From Ramlibacter henchirensis (GTDB lineage Bacteria; Pseudomonadota; Gammaproteobacteria; Burkholderiales; Burkholderiaceae_C): 64,000 nt of DNA. Each line of letters opens with the position of its first letter. Positions within the stretch are counted from its first letter, which is position 1. Shown here piece by piece: positions 9,624 through 21,225 of the stretch. The notes beneath the pieces are model-generated. The model saw only the letters and a list, made by a program, of their open reading frames with translations, was not told the origin of the DNA and searched no databases. Position numbers and translations under genes: made by a program. The DNA lies in assembly GCF_004682015.1 (NCBI RefSeq), contig NZ_SMLM01000003.1:558001-622000 (forward strand), read 5' to 3'.

Positions 9624-10043
9624 ATGGTGCTCGAGCGCAGGCGAACGGTCATCCCGCCGGAAGAGGTGGAGATCACCGCGGTCCGGTCGCAGGGCGCGGG
9701 CGGCCAGAACGTCAACAAGGTCTCCAGCGCGATCCACCTGCGCTACGACATCCGCGCGTCGTCGCTGCCGCCCGACCACAAGGCCCGCTTGCTGGCTCTG
9801 CAGGACAAGCGGATCAGCCGCTGGGGCGTGCTGGTGCTCAAGGCCCAGACGCATCGCAGCCAGGACATGAACCGGGCCGAAGCCTGGGAGCGCCTGCAGG
9901 AGCTGGTGGACAGCGTGGCCGAGCCGCCGCACTTGAGAAAGCCGACGCGGCTCCCAGCTTCGGCAGGCCGCCGGCGCTTGGCGGACAAACGTCGGCGGGC
10001 CGACGTGAAGCTCATGCGTTCTGGGCGCGACCCGCTCGGCTGA
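9624..10043 (+). CDS. arfB: Alternative ribosome-rescue factor ArfB (YaeJ)
   Basis: Peptidyl-tRNA hydrolase that frees ribosomes stalled on non-stop mRNA independently of tmRNA. 139 residues; the catalytic GGQ is at 26-28 in a release-factor domain-3 fold. The C-terminus is rich in Arg and Lys (about 108-135), as expected for the tail that enters the empty mRNA channel. It follows yejF by 2 bases, so it is probably read from the same transcript. smpB, the tmRNA partner, is also in this window, so both rescue routes are encoded. Confidence 0.93.
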   Translation: MVLERRRTVIPPEEVEITAVRSQGAGGQNVNKVSSAIHLRYDIRASSLPPDHKARLLALQDKRISRWGVLVLKAQTHRSQDMNRAEAWERLQELVDSVAEPPHLRKPTRLPASAGRRRLADKRRRADVKLMRSGRDPLG

Positions 10044-10058
10044 ACCGCTCCTTTCCGG

Positions 10059-10087
10059 TTGCGCAGGCGGTCCCCTCGCGGTACAAT
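10059..10087 (+). promoter_or_regulatory. Sigma70-type promoter of the rimP-nusA-infB operon
   Basis: TTGCGC (10059-10064) and TACAAT (10082-10087) are separated by exactly 17 bp, just after the arfB stop. Transcription would start near 10094, giving a leader of about 100 bases before rimP. Confidence 0.7.
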
Positions 10088-10107
10088 CTTTGCTTCACGA
10101 CCAGGAC

Positions 10108-10136
10108 GGGCGGGTACTCACCGGCCCTTTTTTTTT
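10108..10136 (+). terminator. Leader terminator (attenuator) upstream of rimP
   Basis: GGGCGGGT (10108-10115) pairs with ACCGGCCC (10120-10127) around a four-base loop, with one G-G mismatch. Nine T follow at once (10128-10136), a classic intrinsic terminator shape. It lies about 15 bases after the predicted transcription start and before the rimP start, so it terminates or attenuates the operon itself. Premature terminators in rimP leaders are known in other Proteobacteria; control by NusA is inference. Confidence 0.7.
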
Positions 10137-10195
10137 GCCCGTCGCCTTTTGGCGTCCGGACCTGGTCGCGAGGCTTGCAAGGGATAGACGCGAAC

Positions 10196-10762
10196 GTGGC
10201 GCTGCAGGACATCGCCCAGCAAACCGTGACCGGCCTGGGATACGAGCTGGTGGAGATAGAACGCTCCGCCGGCGGCCTGCTGCGCGTGACGATCGACCTG
10301 CCCTGGAAGCCGGGGCAGGAAAATTTCGTGAACGTCGAGGACTGCGAGAAGGTCACGCGGCAGCTGCAGTACGCGCTGGAAGTCGAGGGCATCGACTACA
10401 AGCGGCTGGAGGTGTCCTCGCCGGGGCTGGACCGGCCGTTGCGCAGCGAGCGCGACTTCGAGCGCTTCGCCGGCGAGGTGGTGGACATCACCCTGAAGTC
10501 GCCGGTGGGTGCGGCCGGCGCGGGCCAGGTCGCGGCCAACCGCAAGAAGTTCCGGGGCCAGCTGGGGCGCGGCGAGAACGGCGCCTGGCAACTGGTGTGG
10601 AGCGACGAGCCCGAGCCCAAGCCGGGCCAGCGCGTCAGCCGCAAGAAGGAGCCGGCGCCGCTGCAGGCGATCGGCTTCATGCTGGACGAATTGAAGGAGG
10701 CGCGGCTCGCGCCGGTAGTGGATTTCAAGGGCCGCAGGCCCAGGCAGACAGGAGAGTCGTGA
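10196..10762 (+). CDS. rimP: Ribosome maturation factor RimP
   Basis: Assists 30S assembly. 188 residues from GTG 10196 ([22 protein letters not shown]), which matches the start of beta-proteobacterial RimP; the frame also has a TTG at 10175, which I reject as less conserved. The N-terminal domain ends near residue 90. The C-terminal SH3-like domain contains a longer insert around [20 protein letters not shown] than in E. coli. It overlaps nusA by one base (TGATG), implying translational coupling. Confidence 0.93.
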   Translation: MALQDIAQQTVTGLGYELVEIERSAGGLLRVTIDLPWKPGQENFVNVEDCEKVTRQLQYALEVEGIDYKRLEVSSPGLDRPLRSERDFERFAGEVVDITLKSPVGAAGAGQVAANRKKFRGQLGRGENGAWQLVWSDEPEPKPGQRVSRKKEPAPLQAIGFMLDELKEARLAPVVDFKGRRPRQTGES

Positions 10763-12255
10763 TGAATCGCGAATTGTTGATGCTGGTCGAAGCGATCTCG
10801 CGCGAGAAGAACGTGGAGCGTGACGTGGTGTTCGGCGCCGTGGAGTCGGCGCTGGCCCAGGCCACCAAGAAGCTGTACGAGGGCGACGTGGACATCCGCG
10901 TGGCGATCGACCGCGACAGCGGCGAGTACGAGACTTTCCGCCGCTGGCTGGTGGTGCCCGACAGCCAGGGCCTGCAGAACCCCGACGCCGAGGAACTCCT
11001 CATGGACGCCCGCGAGCGCGTGGACGACGTCGATGAGGGCGACTACATCGAGGAGCCGGTCGACTCGCTGCCCATCGGCCGCATCGGCGCCATGGCCGCC
11101 AAGCAGGTGATCCTGCAGAAGATCCGCGACGCCGAGCGCGAGATGCTGCTGAACGACTTCATGTCGCGCGGCGACAAGATCTTCGTCGGCACGGTCAAGC
11201 GCATGGACAAGGGCGACATCATCGTGGAGAGCGGCCGCGTCGAAGGCCGGCTGCGCCGCGGCGAGATGATCCCCAAGGAGAACCTGCGCAACGGCGACCG
11301 CGTGCGCGCCATGATCATGGAGGTGGACCTGACGCTGCGCGGCGCGCCCATCATCCTGTCGCGGGCGGCCCCGGAGTTCATGATCGAGCTGTTCCGCCAG
11401 GAAGTGCCCGAGATCGAGCAGGGCCTGCTGGAGATCAAGAGCTGCGCCCGCGACCCCGGCTCGCGCGCCAAGATCGCCGTCCTGTCGCACGACAAGCGCG
11501 TCGACCCGATCGGCACCTGCGTCGGCGTGCGCGGCACCCGCGTGAACGCGGTCACGAACGAGCTGGCCGGCGAGCGTGTCGACATCGTGCTGTGGTCGGA
11601 GGACCCGGCGCAGTTCGTCATCGGCGCGCTGGCGCCTGCCAACGTCACCTCCATCGTCGTCGACGAGGAGAAGCACGCGATGGACGTGGTGGTCGACGAG
11701 GAGAACCTCGCCATCGCCATCGGCCGCGGCGGGCAGAACGTGCGCCTGGCTTCCGAGCTCACGGGCTGGAAGATCAACATCATGGACGCCAACGAGTCGG
11801 CCCAGAAGCAGGCCGAGGAGCAGAGCGGCCTGCGCACGCTGTTCATGGAAAAGCTCGATGTCGACGAGGAAATCGCCGACATCCTGATCGTCGAGGGCTT
11901 CACCAGCCTGGAAGAAGTGGCCTATGTGCCGATCCAGGAGATGCTGGAGATCGAGTCCTTCGACGAGGAAACCGTCAACGAGCTGCGCGCCCGCGCGAAG
12001 GACGCGCTGCTCACCATGGAGATCGCCCGCGAGGAGAGCGTCGAGGAGGTGTCGCAGGATTTGCGCGACCTCGACGGCCTGAACCCGCAGCTGATCGCCA
12101 GGCTGGCCGAGGCCGGCGTGCAGACCCGCGACGAGCTGGCCGATCTGGCCGTCGACGAGTTGACCGAGATTACCGGCCAGTCCGCGGACGAGGCCAAAGC
12201 CCTGATCATGAAAGCGCGCGAACACTGGTTCACCGGTGCGACCGCGCAAGCGTGA
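10762..12255 (+). CDS. nusA: Transcription termination/antitermination factor NusA
   Basis: RNA-polymerase-bound elongation, pausing and termination factor, 497 residues. Order: N-terminal polymerase-binding domain (1 to about 130), S1 domain (about 135-200), KH1 and KH2 (about 200-345, including [12 protein letters not shown] and [14 protein letters not shown]), then two C-terminal acidic/helix-hairpin-helix repeats, as in gamma- and beta-proteobacteria. The ATG at 10762 overlaps the rimP stop. In E. coli NusA represses its own operon; the leader terminator upstream would suit such control. Confidence 0.97.
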   Translation: MNRELLMLVEAISREKNVERDVVFGAVESALAQATKKLYEGDVDIRVAIDRDSGEYETFRRWLVVPDSQGLQNPDAEELLMDARERVDDVDEGDYIEEPVDSLPIGRIGAMAAKQVILQKIRDAEREMLLNDFMSRGDKIFVGTVKRMDKGDIIVESGRVEGRLRRGEMIPKENLRNGDRVRAMIMEVDLTLRGAPIILSRAAPEFMIELFRQEVPEIEQGLLEIKSCARDPGSRAKIAVLSHDKRVDPIGTCVGVRGTRVNAVTNELAGERVDIVLWSEDPAQFVIGALAPANVTSIVVDEEKHAMDVVVDEENLAIAIGRGGQNVRLASELTGWKINIMDANESAQKQAEEQSGLRTLFMEKLDVDEEIADILIVEGFTSLEEVAYVPIQEMLEIESFDEETVNELRARAKDALLTMEIAREESVEEVSQDLRDLDGLNPQLIARLAEAGVQTRDELADLAVDELTEITGQSADEAKALIMKAREHWFTGATAQA

Positions 12256-12278
12256 CGTGATGGAGGGTTCAAGAACAT

Positions 12279-15131
12279 ATGTCCAGTACCACCGTCGCCG
12301 AGTTCGCCAGCGAACTCAAGAAATCACCCCAGACGCTGCTTGAACAGCTGCGCAGCGCAGGCGTGGCCAAGTCCGCGCCGACCGACGCGTTGTCCGAGGC
12401 CGACAAGCAGAAGCTGCTCGGCTTCCTGCAGGCCAGCCACGGCACGGCCTCGCCCGAGCGCAAGAAGATCACCCTGGTCAAGAAGTCGACCAGCGAGATC
12501 AAGCAGGCCGACGCCAGCGGCAAGGCCCGCACCATCCAGGTGGAAGTCCGCAAGAAGCGCACCTTCGTCAAGCGCGAAGAGGGCGGCGACACCGCCGTCG
12601 TCGAAGCGCCCGAGGCCGAGCTGCGTGAGCCGCCGTCGCCCCGTGCCGACGACGCCGAACTCGCCCGCCGCGAGGAAGAAGCGCGCCGCCAGGCCGAACT
12701 GATCCGCCGCCAGGAGGAAGACCTGGCCGAGAAGCGGCGCCTGCGCGAGGAGCAGGAGCGCCGCGAGCGCGAGGCCGAGGAACGCGCCGCCGCGTACGCC
12801 GCCAACGAAGAACAGAAGAAGGCCGCCCAGACCCAGGCGGAGGCCGAAGCCAGCGCCGAGGCTGCGGCTGCCGCTGCGGCCCGCGCCGCGGCGGCGGCGG
12901 AAGCCCGTGCGCGCGCGGATGCCGAATCCAAGGCCCGCGCCGACGAGGAAGCCGCGCGCGCCAAGGACCTCGAGGAACGCCGCCGCAAGGCGTTGGCGGA
13001 AGCCGAGGCCATCCGCGCCATGATGGCCGCGCCCAAGAAGGTGCTGGTCGCCAAGAAGCCCGAGGAAGCCAAGCCGGTCGCCAAGCCCGGCGACGCGGCC
13101 AAGCCGGCCGCCAAGGGCACGCTGCACAAGCCCGCCGTCACCGCGCGCGCCACCCCGGGCGCCGCGCCCGCCGGCCCCGGTGCCGGCAAGGAAGTCAAGT
13201 CGGCCAAGCTGTCCTCCAGCTGGGCCGCCGATCCGGCCAAGAAGAAGGGCATCCCGACCCGCGGCGACTCCTCGGGCGGCGTGGGCCGCAACAGCTGGCG
13301 CGGGGGCCCGCGCGGCCGCCGCGGCAATGACCGCGACCAGCGCGACGACTCGCCGCAGATCCAGCTCGAGCAGCGCGTCATCGAAGTGCACGTGCCGGAA
13401 ACCATCACGGTCGCCGAGCTGGCCCACAAGATGGCCGTCAAGGCTTCGGAAGTGATCAAGGCGCTGATGAAGATGGGCCAGATGGTCACCATCAACCAGC
13501 CGCTGGACCAGGACACGGCCATGATCGTGGTCGAGGAAATGGGCCACAAGGCGGTCACGGCCGCCCTGGACGACCCCGAGGCGTTCACCGAAGAGGAAGT
13601 CGGCCAGGCCAACGCCGAGGCGCTTTCGCGCGCCCCGGTGGTCACCGTCATGGGCCACGTCGACCACGGCAAGACCTCGCTGCTGGACTACATCCGCCGC
13701 GCCAAGGTGGCGGCGGGCGAAGCCGGCGGCATCACCCAGCACATCGGCGCGTACCACGTGGAAACGCCGCGCGGCACGATCTCGTTCCTGGACACCCCGG
13801 GCCACGAGGCGTTCACCGCCATGCGTGCCCGCGGCGCGCAGGCCACCGACATCGTCATCCTGGTGGTGGCGGCCGACGACGGCGTGATGCCGCAGACGAA
13901 GGAAGCGGTCAAGCACGCCAAGGCGGCGGGCGTTCCCATCGTCGTGGCGGTCAACAAGATCGACAAGCCCGGCGCCAACCCCGACCGCGTCAAGCAGGAG
14001 CTGGTGGCCGAGGAGGTCGTGCCCGAGGAATACGGCGGCGATTCGCCCTTCGTCAGCGTCTCGGCCATCACCGGCCAGGGCATCGACGACCTGCTCGAGC
14101 AGGTGCTGCTGCAGGCCGAAGTGCTGGAACTCAAGGCGCCGGTGGATGCCGCCGCCAAGGGCCTGGTCATCGAAGCGCAGCTGGACAAGGGCCGCGGTCC
14201 CGTGGCCACGGTGCTGGTGCAGTCCGGAACGCTGAAGGTGGGCGACGTGGTGCTCGCGGGCCAGACCTACGGCCGCGTGCGCGCCATGCTCGACGAGAAC
14301 GGCAAGACCATCAAATCGGCCGGCCCGTCCATCCCGGTGGAGATCCAGGGCCTGACCGAGGTGCCGCAGGCGGGCGACGAGTTCATGGTGCTGACCGACG
14401 AGCGCCGCGCGCGCGAGATCGCGACCTACCGCGCGGGCAAGTTCCGCAACACCAAGCTGGCCAAGCAGCAGGCCGCCAAGCTGGAGAACATGTTCTCGGA
14501 CATGACGGCCGGCGAGGTGAAGACGCTGCCGATCATCGTCAAGGCCGACGTGCAGGGTTCGCAGGAAGCGCTGTCGCAGTCGCTGGTCAAGCTGTCGACC
14601 GAGGAGGTCAAGGTGCAGCTGGTCTACGCGGCCGTGGGCGGCATCAGCGAGTCCGACATCAACCTGGCCATCGCTTCCAAGGCGGTGATCATCGGCTTCA
14701 ACGTGCGTGCCGACGCCGGCGCGCGCAAGCTGGCCGAGGGCAACGGCATCGACATCCGCTACTACAACATCATCTACGACGCGGTGGACGACCTGAAGGC
14801 CGCCATGTCCGGGATGCTGGCGCCCGAGAAGAGGGAAGAGGTCATCGGCACCGCCGAGATCCGCACCGTCTTCGTGGCGTCCAAGATCGGCACGGTGGCC
14901 GGCTCGTACGTCACGTCGGGCGTGGTCACGCGCAGCGCGCATTTCCGCCTGCTGCGCGACAACGTGGTGGTCTACACCGGCGAGATCGAGTCGCTCAAGC
15001 GGATGAAGGACGACGTGCGCGAAGTCAAGGAAGGCTTCGAGTGCGGCATCAAGCTGAAGAACTACAACGACATCAAGGAAGGCGACCAGCTGGAAGTCTT
15101 CGAGATCAAGGAAGTGGCTCGGACGCTGTAA
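12279..15131 (+). CDS. infB: Translation initiation factor IF-2
   Basis: GTPase that brings initiator fMet-tRNA to the 30S subunit. 950 residues. The N-terminal IF2_N segment (1-55) leads into a long, low-complexity Ala/Glu/Arg/Lys-rich coiled region (about 100-290) and a Gly/Arg-rich patch. A second IF2_N follows at about 370-420. The G domain has GHVDHGKT at 459-466, DTPGHEAF and NKID; the beta-barrel, domain 3 and the tRNA-binding C2 domain follow. A GGAGG stands upstream of the ATG, 23 bases after nusA. Confidence 0.98.
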   Translation: MSSTTVAEFASELKKSPQTLLEQLRSAGVAKSAPTDALSEADKQKLLGFLQASHGTASPERKKITLVKKSTSEIKQADASGKARTIQVEVRKKRTFVKREEGGDTAVVEAPEAELREPPSPRADDAELARREEEARRQAELIRRQEEDLAEKRRLREEQERREREAEERAAAYAANEEQKKAAQTQAEAEASAEAAAAAAARAAAAAEARARADAESKARADEEAARAKDLEERRRKALAEAEAIRAMMAAPKKVLVAKKPEEAKPVAKPGDAAKPAAKGTLHKPAVTARATPGAAPAGPGAGKEVKSAKLSSSWAADPAKKKGIPTRGDSSGGVGRNSWRGGPRGRRGNDRDQRDDSPQIQLEQRVIEVHVPETITVAELAHKMAVKASEVIKALMKMGQMVTINQPLDQDTAMIVVEEMGHKAVTAALDDPEAFTEEEVGQANAEALSRAPVVTVMGHVDHGKTSLLDYIRRAKVAAGEAGGITQHIGAYHVETPRGTISFLDTPGHEAFTAMRARGAQATDIVILVVAADDGVMPQTKEAVKHAKAAGVPIVVAVNKIDKPGANPDRVKQELVAEEVVPEEYGGDSPFVSVSAITGQGIDDLLEQVLLQAEVLELKAPVDAAAKGLVIEAQLDKGRGPVATVLVQSGTLKVGDVVLAGQTYGRVRAMLDENGKTIKSAGPSIPVEIQGLTEVPQAGDEFMVLTDERRAREIATYRAGKFRNTKLAKQQAAKLENMFSDMTAGEVKTLPIIVKADVQGSQEALSQSLVKLSTEEVKVQLVYAAVGGISESDINLAIASKAVIIGFNVRADAGARKLAEGNGIDIRYYNIIYDAVDDLKAAMSGMLAPEKREEVIGTAEIRTVFVASKIGTVAGSYVTSGVVTRSAHFRLLRDNVVVYTGEIESLKRMKDDVREVKEGFECGIKLKNYNDIKEGDQLEVFEIKEVARTL

Positions 15132-15149
15132 GGCGGATAGCCGATCGCG

Positions 15150-15246
15150 GAAAGCGCAGAAAGGCCGCAGAAAGCACGAAAAGAGATCCCGAAGGATTCG
15201 CGGCTCTCCTGCGCTTTCTGCCCGTGATTTCAGCGTTTTCTGCGTT
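15150..15246 (+). repeat. CGCAGAAA-unit palindromic repeat, copy 1
   Basis: The infB-rbfA gap (15132-15262) holds CGCAGAAA units at 15155-15162 and 15166-15173. Inverted partners are GCTTTCTGC at 15213-15221 (9 bp perfect with 15167-15175) and TTTCTGCG at 15237-15244 (8 bp with 15155-15162). The same unit builds the longer element at 56268-56362. From memory such CGCAG(A/G)AA arrays are common between genes in Burkholderiales. It separates infB from rbfA and may reduce read-through. Confidence 0.7.
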
Positions 15247-15262
15247 CCTGCCCCGTTTCCCC

Positions 15263-15628
15263 ATGCCGAAGAAGAGCACCAAGCCCAACCGCAGCTACCA
15301 GGTGGCCGACCAGATCCAGCGCGATCTGGCCGAGCTCATCCGCGAGATAAAGGATCCGCGGCTGGGCATGGTCACGATCAACTCGGTGGAGGTCACGCCC
15401 GATTACGCCCACGCCAAGGTGTTCTTCAGCGTGCTCGTGGGCAACCCGCAGGAATGCGAGGACGCCCTCAACCACGCCGCCGGCTTCCTGCGCAACGGCC
15501 TCTTCAAGCGCCTGCACATCCACACCGTCCCCACGCTGCACTTCCAGTTCGACCGCACCACCGAGCGTGCCGCCGACATGAACGCGCTGATCGCCAAGGC
15601 GGTCTCTTCCCGCAGCAAGGACGACTAG
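15263..15628 (+). CDS. rbfA: Ribosome-binding factor A (RbfA)
   Basis: Single KH-type domain protein for late 30S maturation and 16S 5' processing. 121 residues. The core runs from [18 protein letters not shown] through [28 protein letters not shown] to [17 protein letters not shown]. The ATG at 15263 was chosen because the open frame upstream runs through the infB end and the repeat element. It is followed 2 bases later by the TTG start of truB. Confidence 0.95.
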   Translation: MPKKSTKPNRSYQVADQIQRDLAELIREIKDPRLGMVTINSVEVTPDYAHAKVFFSVLVGNPQECEDALNHAAGFLRNGLFKRLHIHTVPTLHFQFDRTTERAADMNALIAKAVSSRSKDD

Positions 15629-15630
15629 GT

Positions 15631-16592
15631 TTGAAAGCGCCACGCACCAGGGTGCAGCGGCGCCCTGTGCATGGGGTGCTGCTGCTCGACAAGCCCAAGG
15701 GTCTGTCCAGCAACGACGCGCTGCAGAAATGCAAGTGGCTGCTGCGGGCGGAGAAGGGCGGCCACACGGGCACGCTCGACCCGCTGGCGACCGGGGTGCT
15801 CCCCCTGTGCTTCGGCGCAGCGACCAAGTTCAGCCAGCTTCACTTGGAAGCGGACAAGACCTATGAAGCCGTGGCCGTGCTTGGCGTGAAGACCAGCACC
15901 GGCGACGCGGAAGGGCAAGTGGTTGCCGAGCGTCCGGTCTGGGGGATCAGCGCCGAGCAGCTGGGGGCCGTTCAGCGGCAATTCACCGGCCGCATCCGCC
16001 AGCTCCCGCCGATGCACAGCGCGTTGAAGAAGGACGGCAAGGCCTTGTACGAATACGCGCGCGCCGGCGAGGAGGTCGCCCGCGAGCCGCGCGACGTCAC
16101 CATCCATGCCCTAGAGCTCTCGCTGGCCGAGGACGCCGGCCGCCCGGCGGTCCGGTTGATCGCGAGGGTGAGCAAGGGCACCTACATCCGCACGCTCGGC
16201 GAGGAGATCGGCGAGGCCCTCGGCTGCGGGGCGCACCTTTCGCTGCTGCGGCGCACGGCGACCGGTCCTTTCGGCGTCGCCCGCTGCGTCACGCTTGAAG
16301 CCTTCGAGGCCTCGGACGAGGACGAGCGCGAAGCGGCGCTGCTGCCGCCCGAAGCCCTTCTCGAAGGTCACTCGCGCGTCACGCTCGACGCCGAAGATGC
16401 GGGCCGGTTCCTGTCCGGCCTGCGCCGGCGGGGCGCATGGCCCGACATGTCCGCCGTGGCCGTCTTCGGCCGGAACCCGCCGGCGCTCCTGGGCACCGCC
16501 CACGTGCGCGCCGGTGAACTGATCCCCGGGCGTCTGCTGAGCCCGATCGAAATCCAGCAAATCCTGCAGTCGCCAACCGCGACCACGACCCC

Positions 16593-16596
<4 letters not shown>
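15631..16596 (+). CDS. truB: tRNA pseudouridine(55) synthase TruB
   Basis: Makes pseudouridine 55 in the T loop of tRNAs. 321 residues from a TTG at 15631 ([22 protein letters not shown]), 2 bases after the rbfA stop; GTG 15652 is an alternative but would remove conserved residues. The catalytic aspartate is in [14 protein letters not shown] (D50). KTYEA and the [12 protein letters not shown] region follow, with a C-terminal PUA-like part. The stop overlaps the typA start (ATGA). Confidence 0.95.
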
Positions 16597-18428
<1,832 letters not shown>

Positions 18429-18462
18429 AAGCCCTGGACCGGCGCTTCCTCCAACAACAAGA

Positions 18463-19341
18463 ATGAAGCTCAAGCTCTCCCACACGCAAGCGGTGTTCCT
18501 GATGGTCGCGGTGACCCTGATGTGGTCCATCGCCGGCGTCATCACGCGCCACCTGGAGCAGGCCCGCAGCTTCGAGATCACCTTCTGGCGCAGCTTCTTC
18601 ACCGTGCTGTCGCTGCTGGTGATCCTGCCGTTCTTCCAGGGCCGTGCCGTGTTCGGGAAGATCCGCTCCGGCGGGGCGGCCCTGTGGCTGTCGGGCCTGT
18701 GCTGGAGCGTGATGTTCACGGCCTTCATGGTCGCGCTCACCCTTACCAGCGTGGCCAATGTGCTGGTGACGATGGCGGTCGGCCCGTTCCTGACGGCATT
18801 GGTCGCCCGCATCTTCATCGGCCACCGCATCCCGGGGCGCACCTGGCTGGCCATCCTGGTGGCCGGCGCCGGCATCGCCTGGATGTATGGCGCGCAGGTG
18901 TCCGGCGGGCAGCTGGCCGGCACGCTGGTGGCGCTGTGCGTGCCGCTCGCAGGCGCTGTGAACTGGACGATCACGCAGCGTTCGCACGCGCATGGGGCCG
19001 ATGTCGACTTGGTGCCGGCCGTGCTGGTGGGCGCGGTGATCTCCTCGCTGGCCACGTTGCCGCTCGCGATGCCGTTCGCGGCCTCCTGGCACGACATCGG
19101 GCTGCTGGCGCTGCTGGGCCTGGTGCAACTCGCGATTCCCTGTGCGCTGTCCGTGGTCTGCGCCCGCGTGCTCAAGGCGCCGGAGATCGCCCTGCTGGCG
19201 CTGCTGGAGGTGATCTTCGGAATCCTGCTCGCCTGGGTAGGCGCGGACGAGGTGCCGACGCAGACCGTGCTGGCGGGCGGCGCGCTGGTGATCGGCGCGC
19301 TGGTGATGAACGAAGTGGTGGGGTGGAGGCGACGCGCATGA
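18463..19341 (+). CDS. DMT superfamily (EamA) transporter
   Basis: Inner-membrane drug/metabolite exporter-like protein, 292 residues. Ten predicted helices are arranged as two EamA repeats (about 1-140 and 150-290). The ATG at 18463 begins MKLKLSHTQAVFLMVAVTLMWS, right at helix 1; in-frame codons upstream are charged and not membrane-like. The last codons overlap the next start (ATGA), coupling it to an acyl-CoA enzyme. Substrate unknown. Confidence 0.88.
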   Translation: MKLKLSHTQAVFLMVAVTLMWSIAGVITRHLEQARSFEITFWRSFFTVLSLLVILPFFQGRAVFGKIRSGGAALWLSGLCWSVMFTAFMVALTLTSVANVLVTMAVGPFLTALVARIFIGHRIPGRTWLAILVAGAGIAWMYGAQVSGGQLAGTLVALCVPLAGAVNWTITQRSHAHGADVDLVPAVLVGAVISSLATLPLAMPFAASWHDIGLLALLGLVQLAIPCALSVVCARVLKAPEIALLALLEVIFGILLAWVGADEVPTQTVLAGGALVIGALVMNEVVGWRRRA

Positions 19342-20399
19342 GCGATGTCATCGCGGAAATCGCGGGCAAGGCCGGCCGCATCACGCTGAACCGGCCCAGG
19401 GCGCTGAACGCGCTCTCGCTGGCGATGATCCGCGAGCTCACGGCCACGCTGCGGGCCTGGCGCGATGATCCGCGGGTGGAGGTGGTCACGGTCCGCGGCG
19501 TCGGCAAGGAAGGCCCGTTCGGCGCCTTCTGCGCGGGCGGCGACATCCGTTTCTTCCACTCGGCCGCGCTGGCCGGCGACCCGCAGCTGGGCGACTTCTT
19601 CACCGAGGAATACACGCTCAACCACCTCGTGCATCACTACCCCAAGCCGTACGCGGCTTTCATGGACGGCATCGTGATGGGCGGCGGCATGGGGATCTCG
19701 CAAGGGGCCCGCTGCCGCATCGTCACCGAGCGCACGAAGATGGCCATGCCCGAGACCAACATCGGCCTGTTCCCGGACGTGGGCGGCGGCTATTTCCTGT
19801 CGCGATGCCCCGGCCGCCTGGGCGAGTACCTGGCGCTCACGGGCGAGGTGATCGGCGCGGCCGACGCGGTGGACGCGCGGCTGGCGGACGTGGTGGTGGA
19901 CTCGGATGGATTGCCGGGATTGTGGGAACGGCTGTCGACCGAGGGCGCCGCGGCCGTGCCGACGCCGCACCGCGTCGAGGGCTCGAAGCTGGCCGATCAC
20001 CGGCCGGAGATCGACCGCGTGTTCGCATTGCCGACCGTCCGAGCGATCGTGGCCGAACTCGAGACAGGCGCGACCGACTGGAGCCGGCACACCGCTGCCG
20101 CCCTGCGCAAACGCTCCCCGCTGATGCTGCACGTCGTGCTGGAACAGGTGCGCCGCGCGCGCAGCATGAACCTGGCCGACGACCTGCGCATGGAGCGCGA
20201 CCTGGTGCACCACTGCTTCCACCTGCGGCCCGGCGCGGCCGGCGAGACGGTGGAGGGGATCCGCGCGCTGGCCATCGACAAGGACCACGTGCCCCGCTGG
20301 AATCCGCCCCGCATCGAGGACGTGACGCCGGAAATGGTCGCGCCGTTCTTCCGCAGCCCCTGGCCCGCGAACGAGCATCCGCTGCGCCGGCTGGACTGA
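19338..20399 (+). CDS. Enoyl-CoA hydratase/isomerase family; likely 3-hydroxyisobutyryl-CoA hydrolase
   Basis: Crotonase-fold enzyme, 353 residues, the length of HIBCH-type hydrolases (valine catabolism). Oxyanion-hole segments are CAGGDIR and MGGGMGIS. PETNIGLFPDVGGGYFLSR is the HIBCH-type motif, with the catalytic Glu/Asp in PET...PD. The longer C-terminal helical part also fits HIBCH better than plain hydratases. It is coupled to the DMT gene by ATGA and converges on the anti-sigma gene with 4 bases between stops. Exact substrate inferred. Confidence 0.85.
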   Translation: MSDVIAEIAGKAGRITLNRPRALNALSLAMIRELTATLRAWRDDPRVEVVTVRGVGKEGPFGAFCAGGDIRFFHSAALAGDPQLGDFFTEEYTLNHLVHHYPKPYAAFMDGIVMGGGMGISQGARCRIVTERTKMAMPETNIGLFPDVGGGYFLSRCPGRLGEYLALTGEVIGAADAVDARLADVVVDSDGLPGLWERLSTEGAAAVPTPHRVEGSKLADHRPEIDRVFALPTVRAIVAELETGATDWSRHTAAALRKRSPLMLHVVLEQVRRARSMNLADDLRMERDLVHHCFHLRPGAAGETVEGIRALAIDKDHVPRWNPPRIEDVTPEMVAPFFRSPWPANEHPLRRLD

Positions 20400-20403
20400 C
20401 GGA

Positions 20404-21225
20404 TCAGAGCTGGCGGTAGACGCTGTTCGCCAGTGGCAGCAGCTCCGCGCGGGCGAGCCGGCCGGCCAGCGCATACCCGAAACCCTGGTCCACCCAGTAG
20501 AAGCTGGAGGCTTCGCCTTCAGTGGTGAACCGGAACGCGGTTTCGCCCGTCGCGGGGGCGCCGTTCCTGCCCGGCGTGACGGCGCCGACGTACAGCGTGA
20601 TGCGCTCGGCGCGCGCGTTCTGATACATGAACTGCGCGCGGGCGCCCTGTTCGCCGGGGAGCAGACGGCCGCCCACGAGTTCATAGCCCTGCGCCGTGAG
20701 GTCCGGGATCTTCAACGGCCGGCCCAGGCGCTTGGACAGCCACTGGACCAGGTGCTCCTGTTCGGCCACCGACACTTCAACCGGATGCCGCACCTCCGGC
20801 GCATAGACCCTGTGCGCGACGACCGCCTGCCGGCCGAAGTCGGCCAGGGGCCTTGCACGCGCGACAGAGCTGGATCCCTGACTGCCCCACTCTCCGTGGG
20901 CGAGCCAACCGGCGCCGAACGCAACCAGCACCGAAGCGGCCACCCCGCCCCACTGCTGCCACCGGTGGACCTGTATGCCTCGCTGTCCCATCCGGCCCGC
21001 GGCTTGCGCCAGGGCCGGGGGCACCGGTTCCTGCAGCACGTCGTCGTGCAGGGCGCGGAGCAGCTCGCGCTGCTCCTGCCAGTCCTGCAGCGCCTGCGCC
21101 GCGGCTGGATCCGTGGCGAGCTGCGCCCGCAGTTCGGCGGCGGCGTGCGGGTCGAGCTGGCCGTCGACCAGCGCGTGCAGCCGGGCTTCGTCGGGAGAAG
21201 AGGGGTCCTTTTTCATCCAGTTCAT
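20404..21225 (-). CDS. Membrane anti-sigma factor for the adjacent ECF sigma
   Basis: 273 residues. The cytoplasmic anti-sigma domain (about 10-75, with RLHALVDGQLD) lacks the His-x3-Cys-x2-Cys zinc motif, so it is a zinc-free type. One membrane helix lies around 90-108 (GGVAASVLVAFGAGWL). A periplasmic domain of about 160 residues follows, with a repeated pattern (QGYELVGGRLLPGE). The start overlaps the sigma gene stop (ATGA), the usual sigma/anti-sigma coupling. The signal sensed is unknown. Confidence 0.88.
   Translation of the reverse strand: MNWMKKDPSSPDEARLHALVDGQLDPHAAAELRAQLATDPAAAQALQDWQEQRELLRALHDDVLQEPVPPALAQAAGRMGQRGIQVHRWQQWGGVAASVLVAFGAGWLAHGEWGSQGSSSVARARPLADFGRQAVVAHRVYAPEVRHPVEVSVAEQEHLVQWLSKRLGRPLKIPDLTAQGYELVGGRLLPGEQGARAQFMYQNARAERITLYVGAVTPGRNGAPATGETAFRFTTEGEASSFYWVDQGFGYALAGRLARAELLPLANSVYRQL

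Noticed and set aside
12800..13020. Repetitive Ala/Glu/Arg codons in infB as a DNA repeat
   Set aside because: This is the usual low-complexity linker of IF-2, not a separate repeat element.
12324..14942. An 872-codon minus-strand frame opposite infB
   Set aside because: It is a GC-bias shadow of infB; no domain is recognisable and it has no own ribosome binding site.
15041..15262. Upstream start of rbfA
   Set aside because: It would be read through the infB end and the CGCAGAAA repeat; conserved RbfA sequence starts just after ATG 15263.
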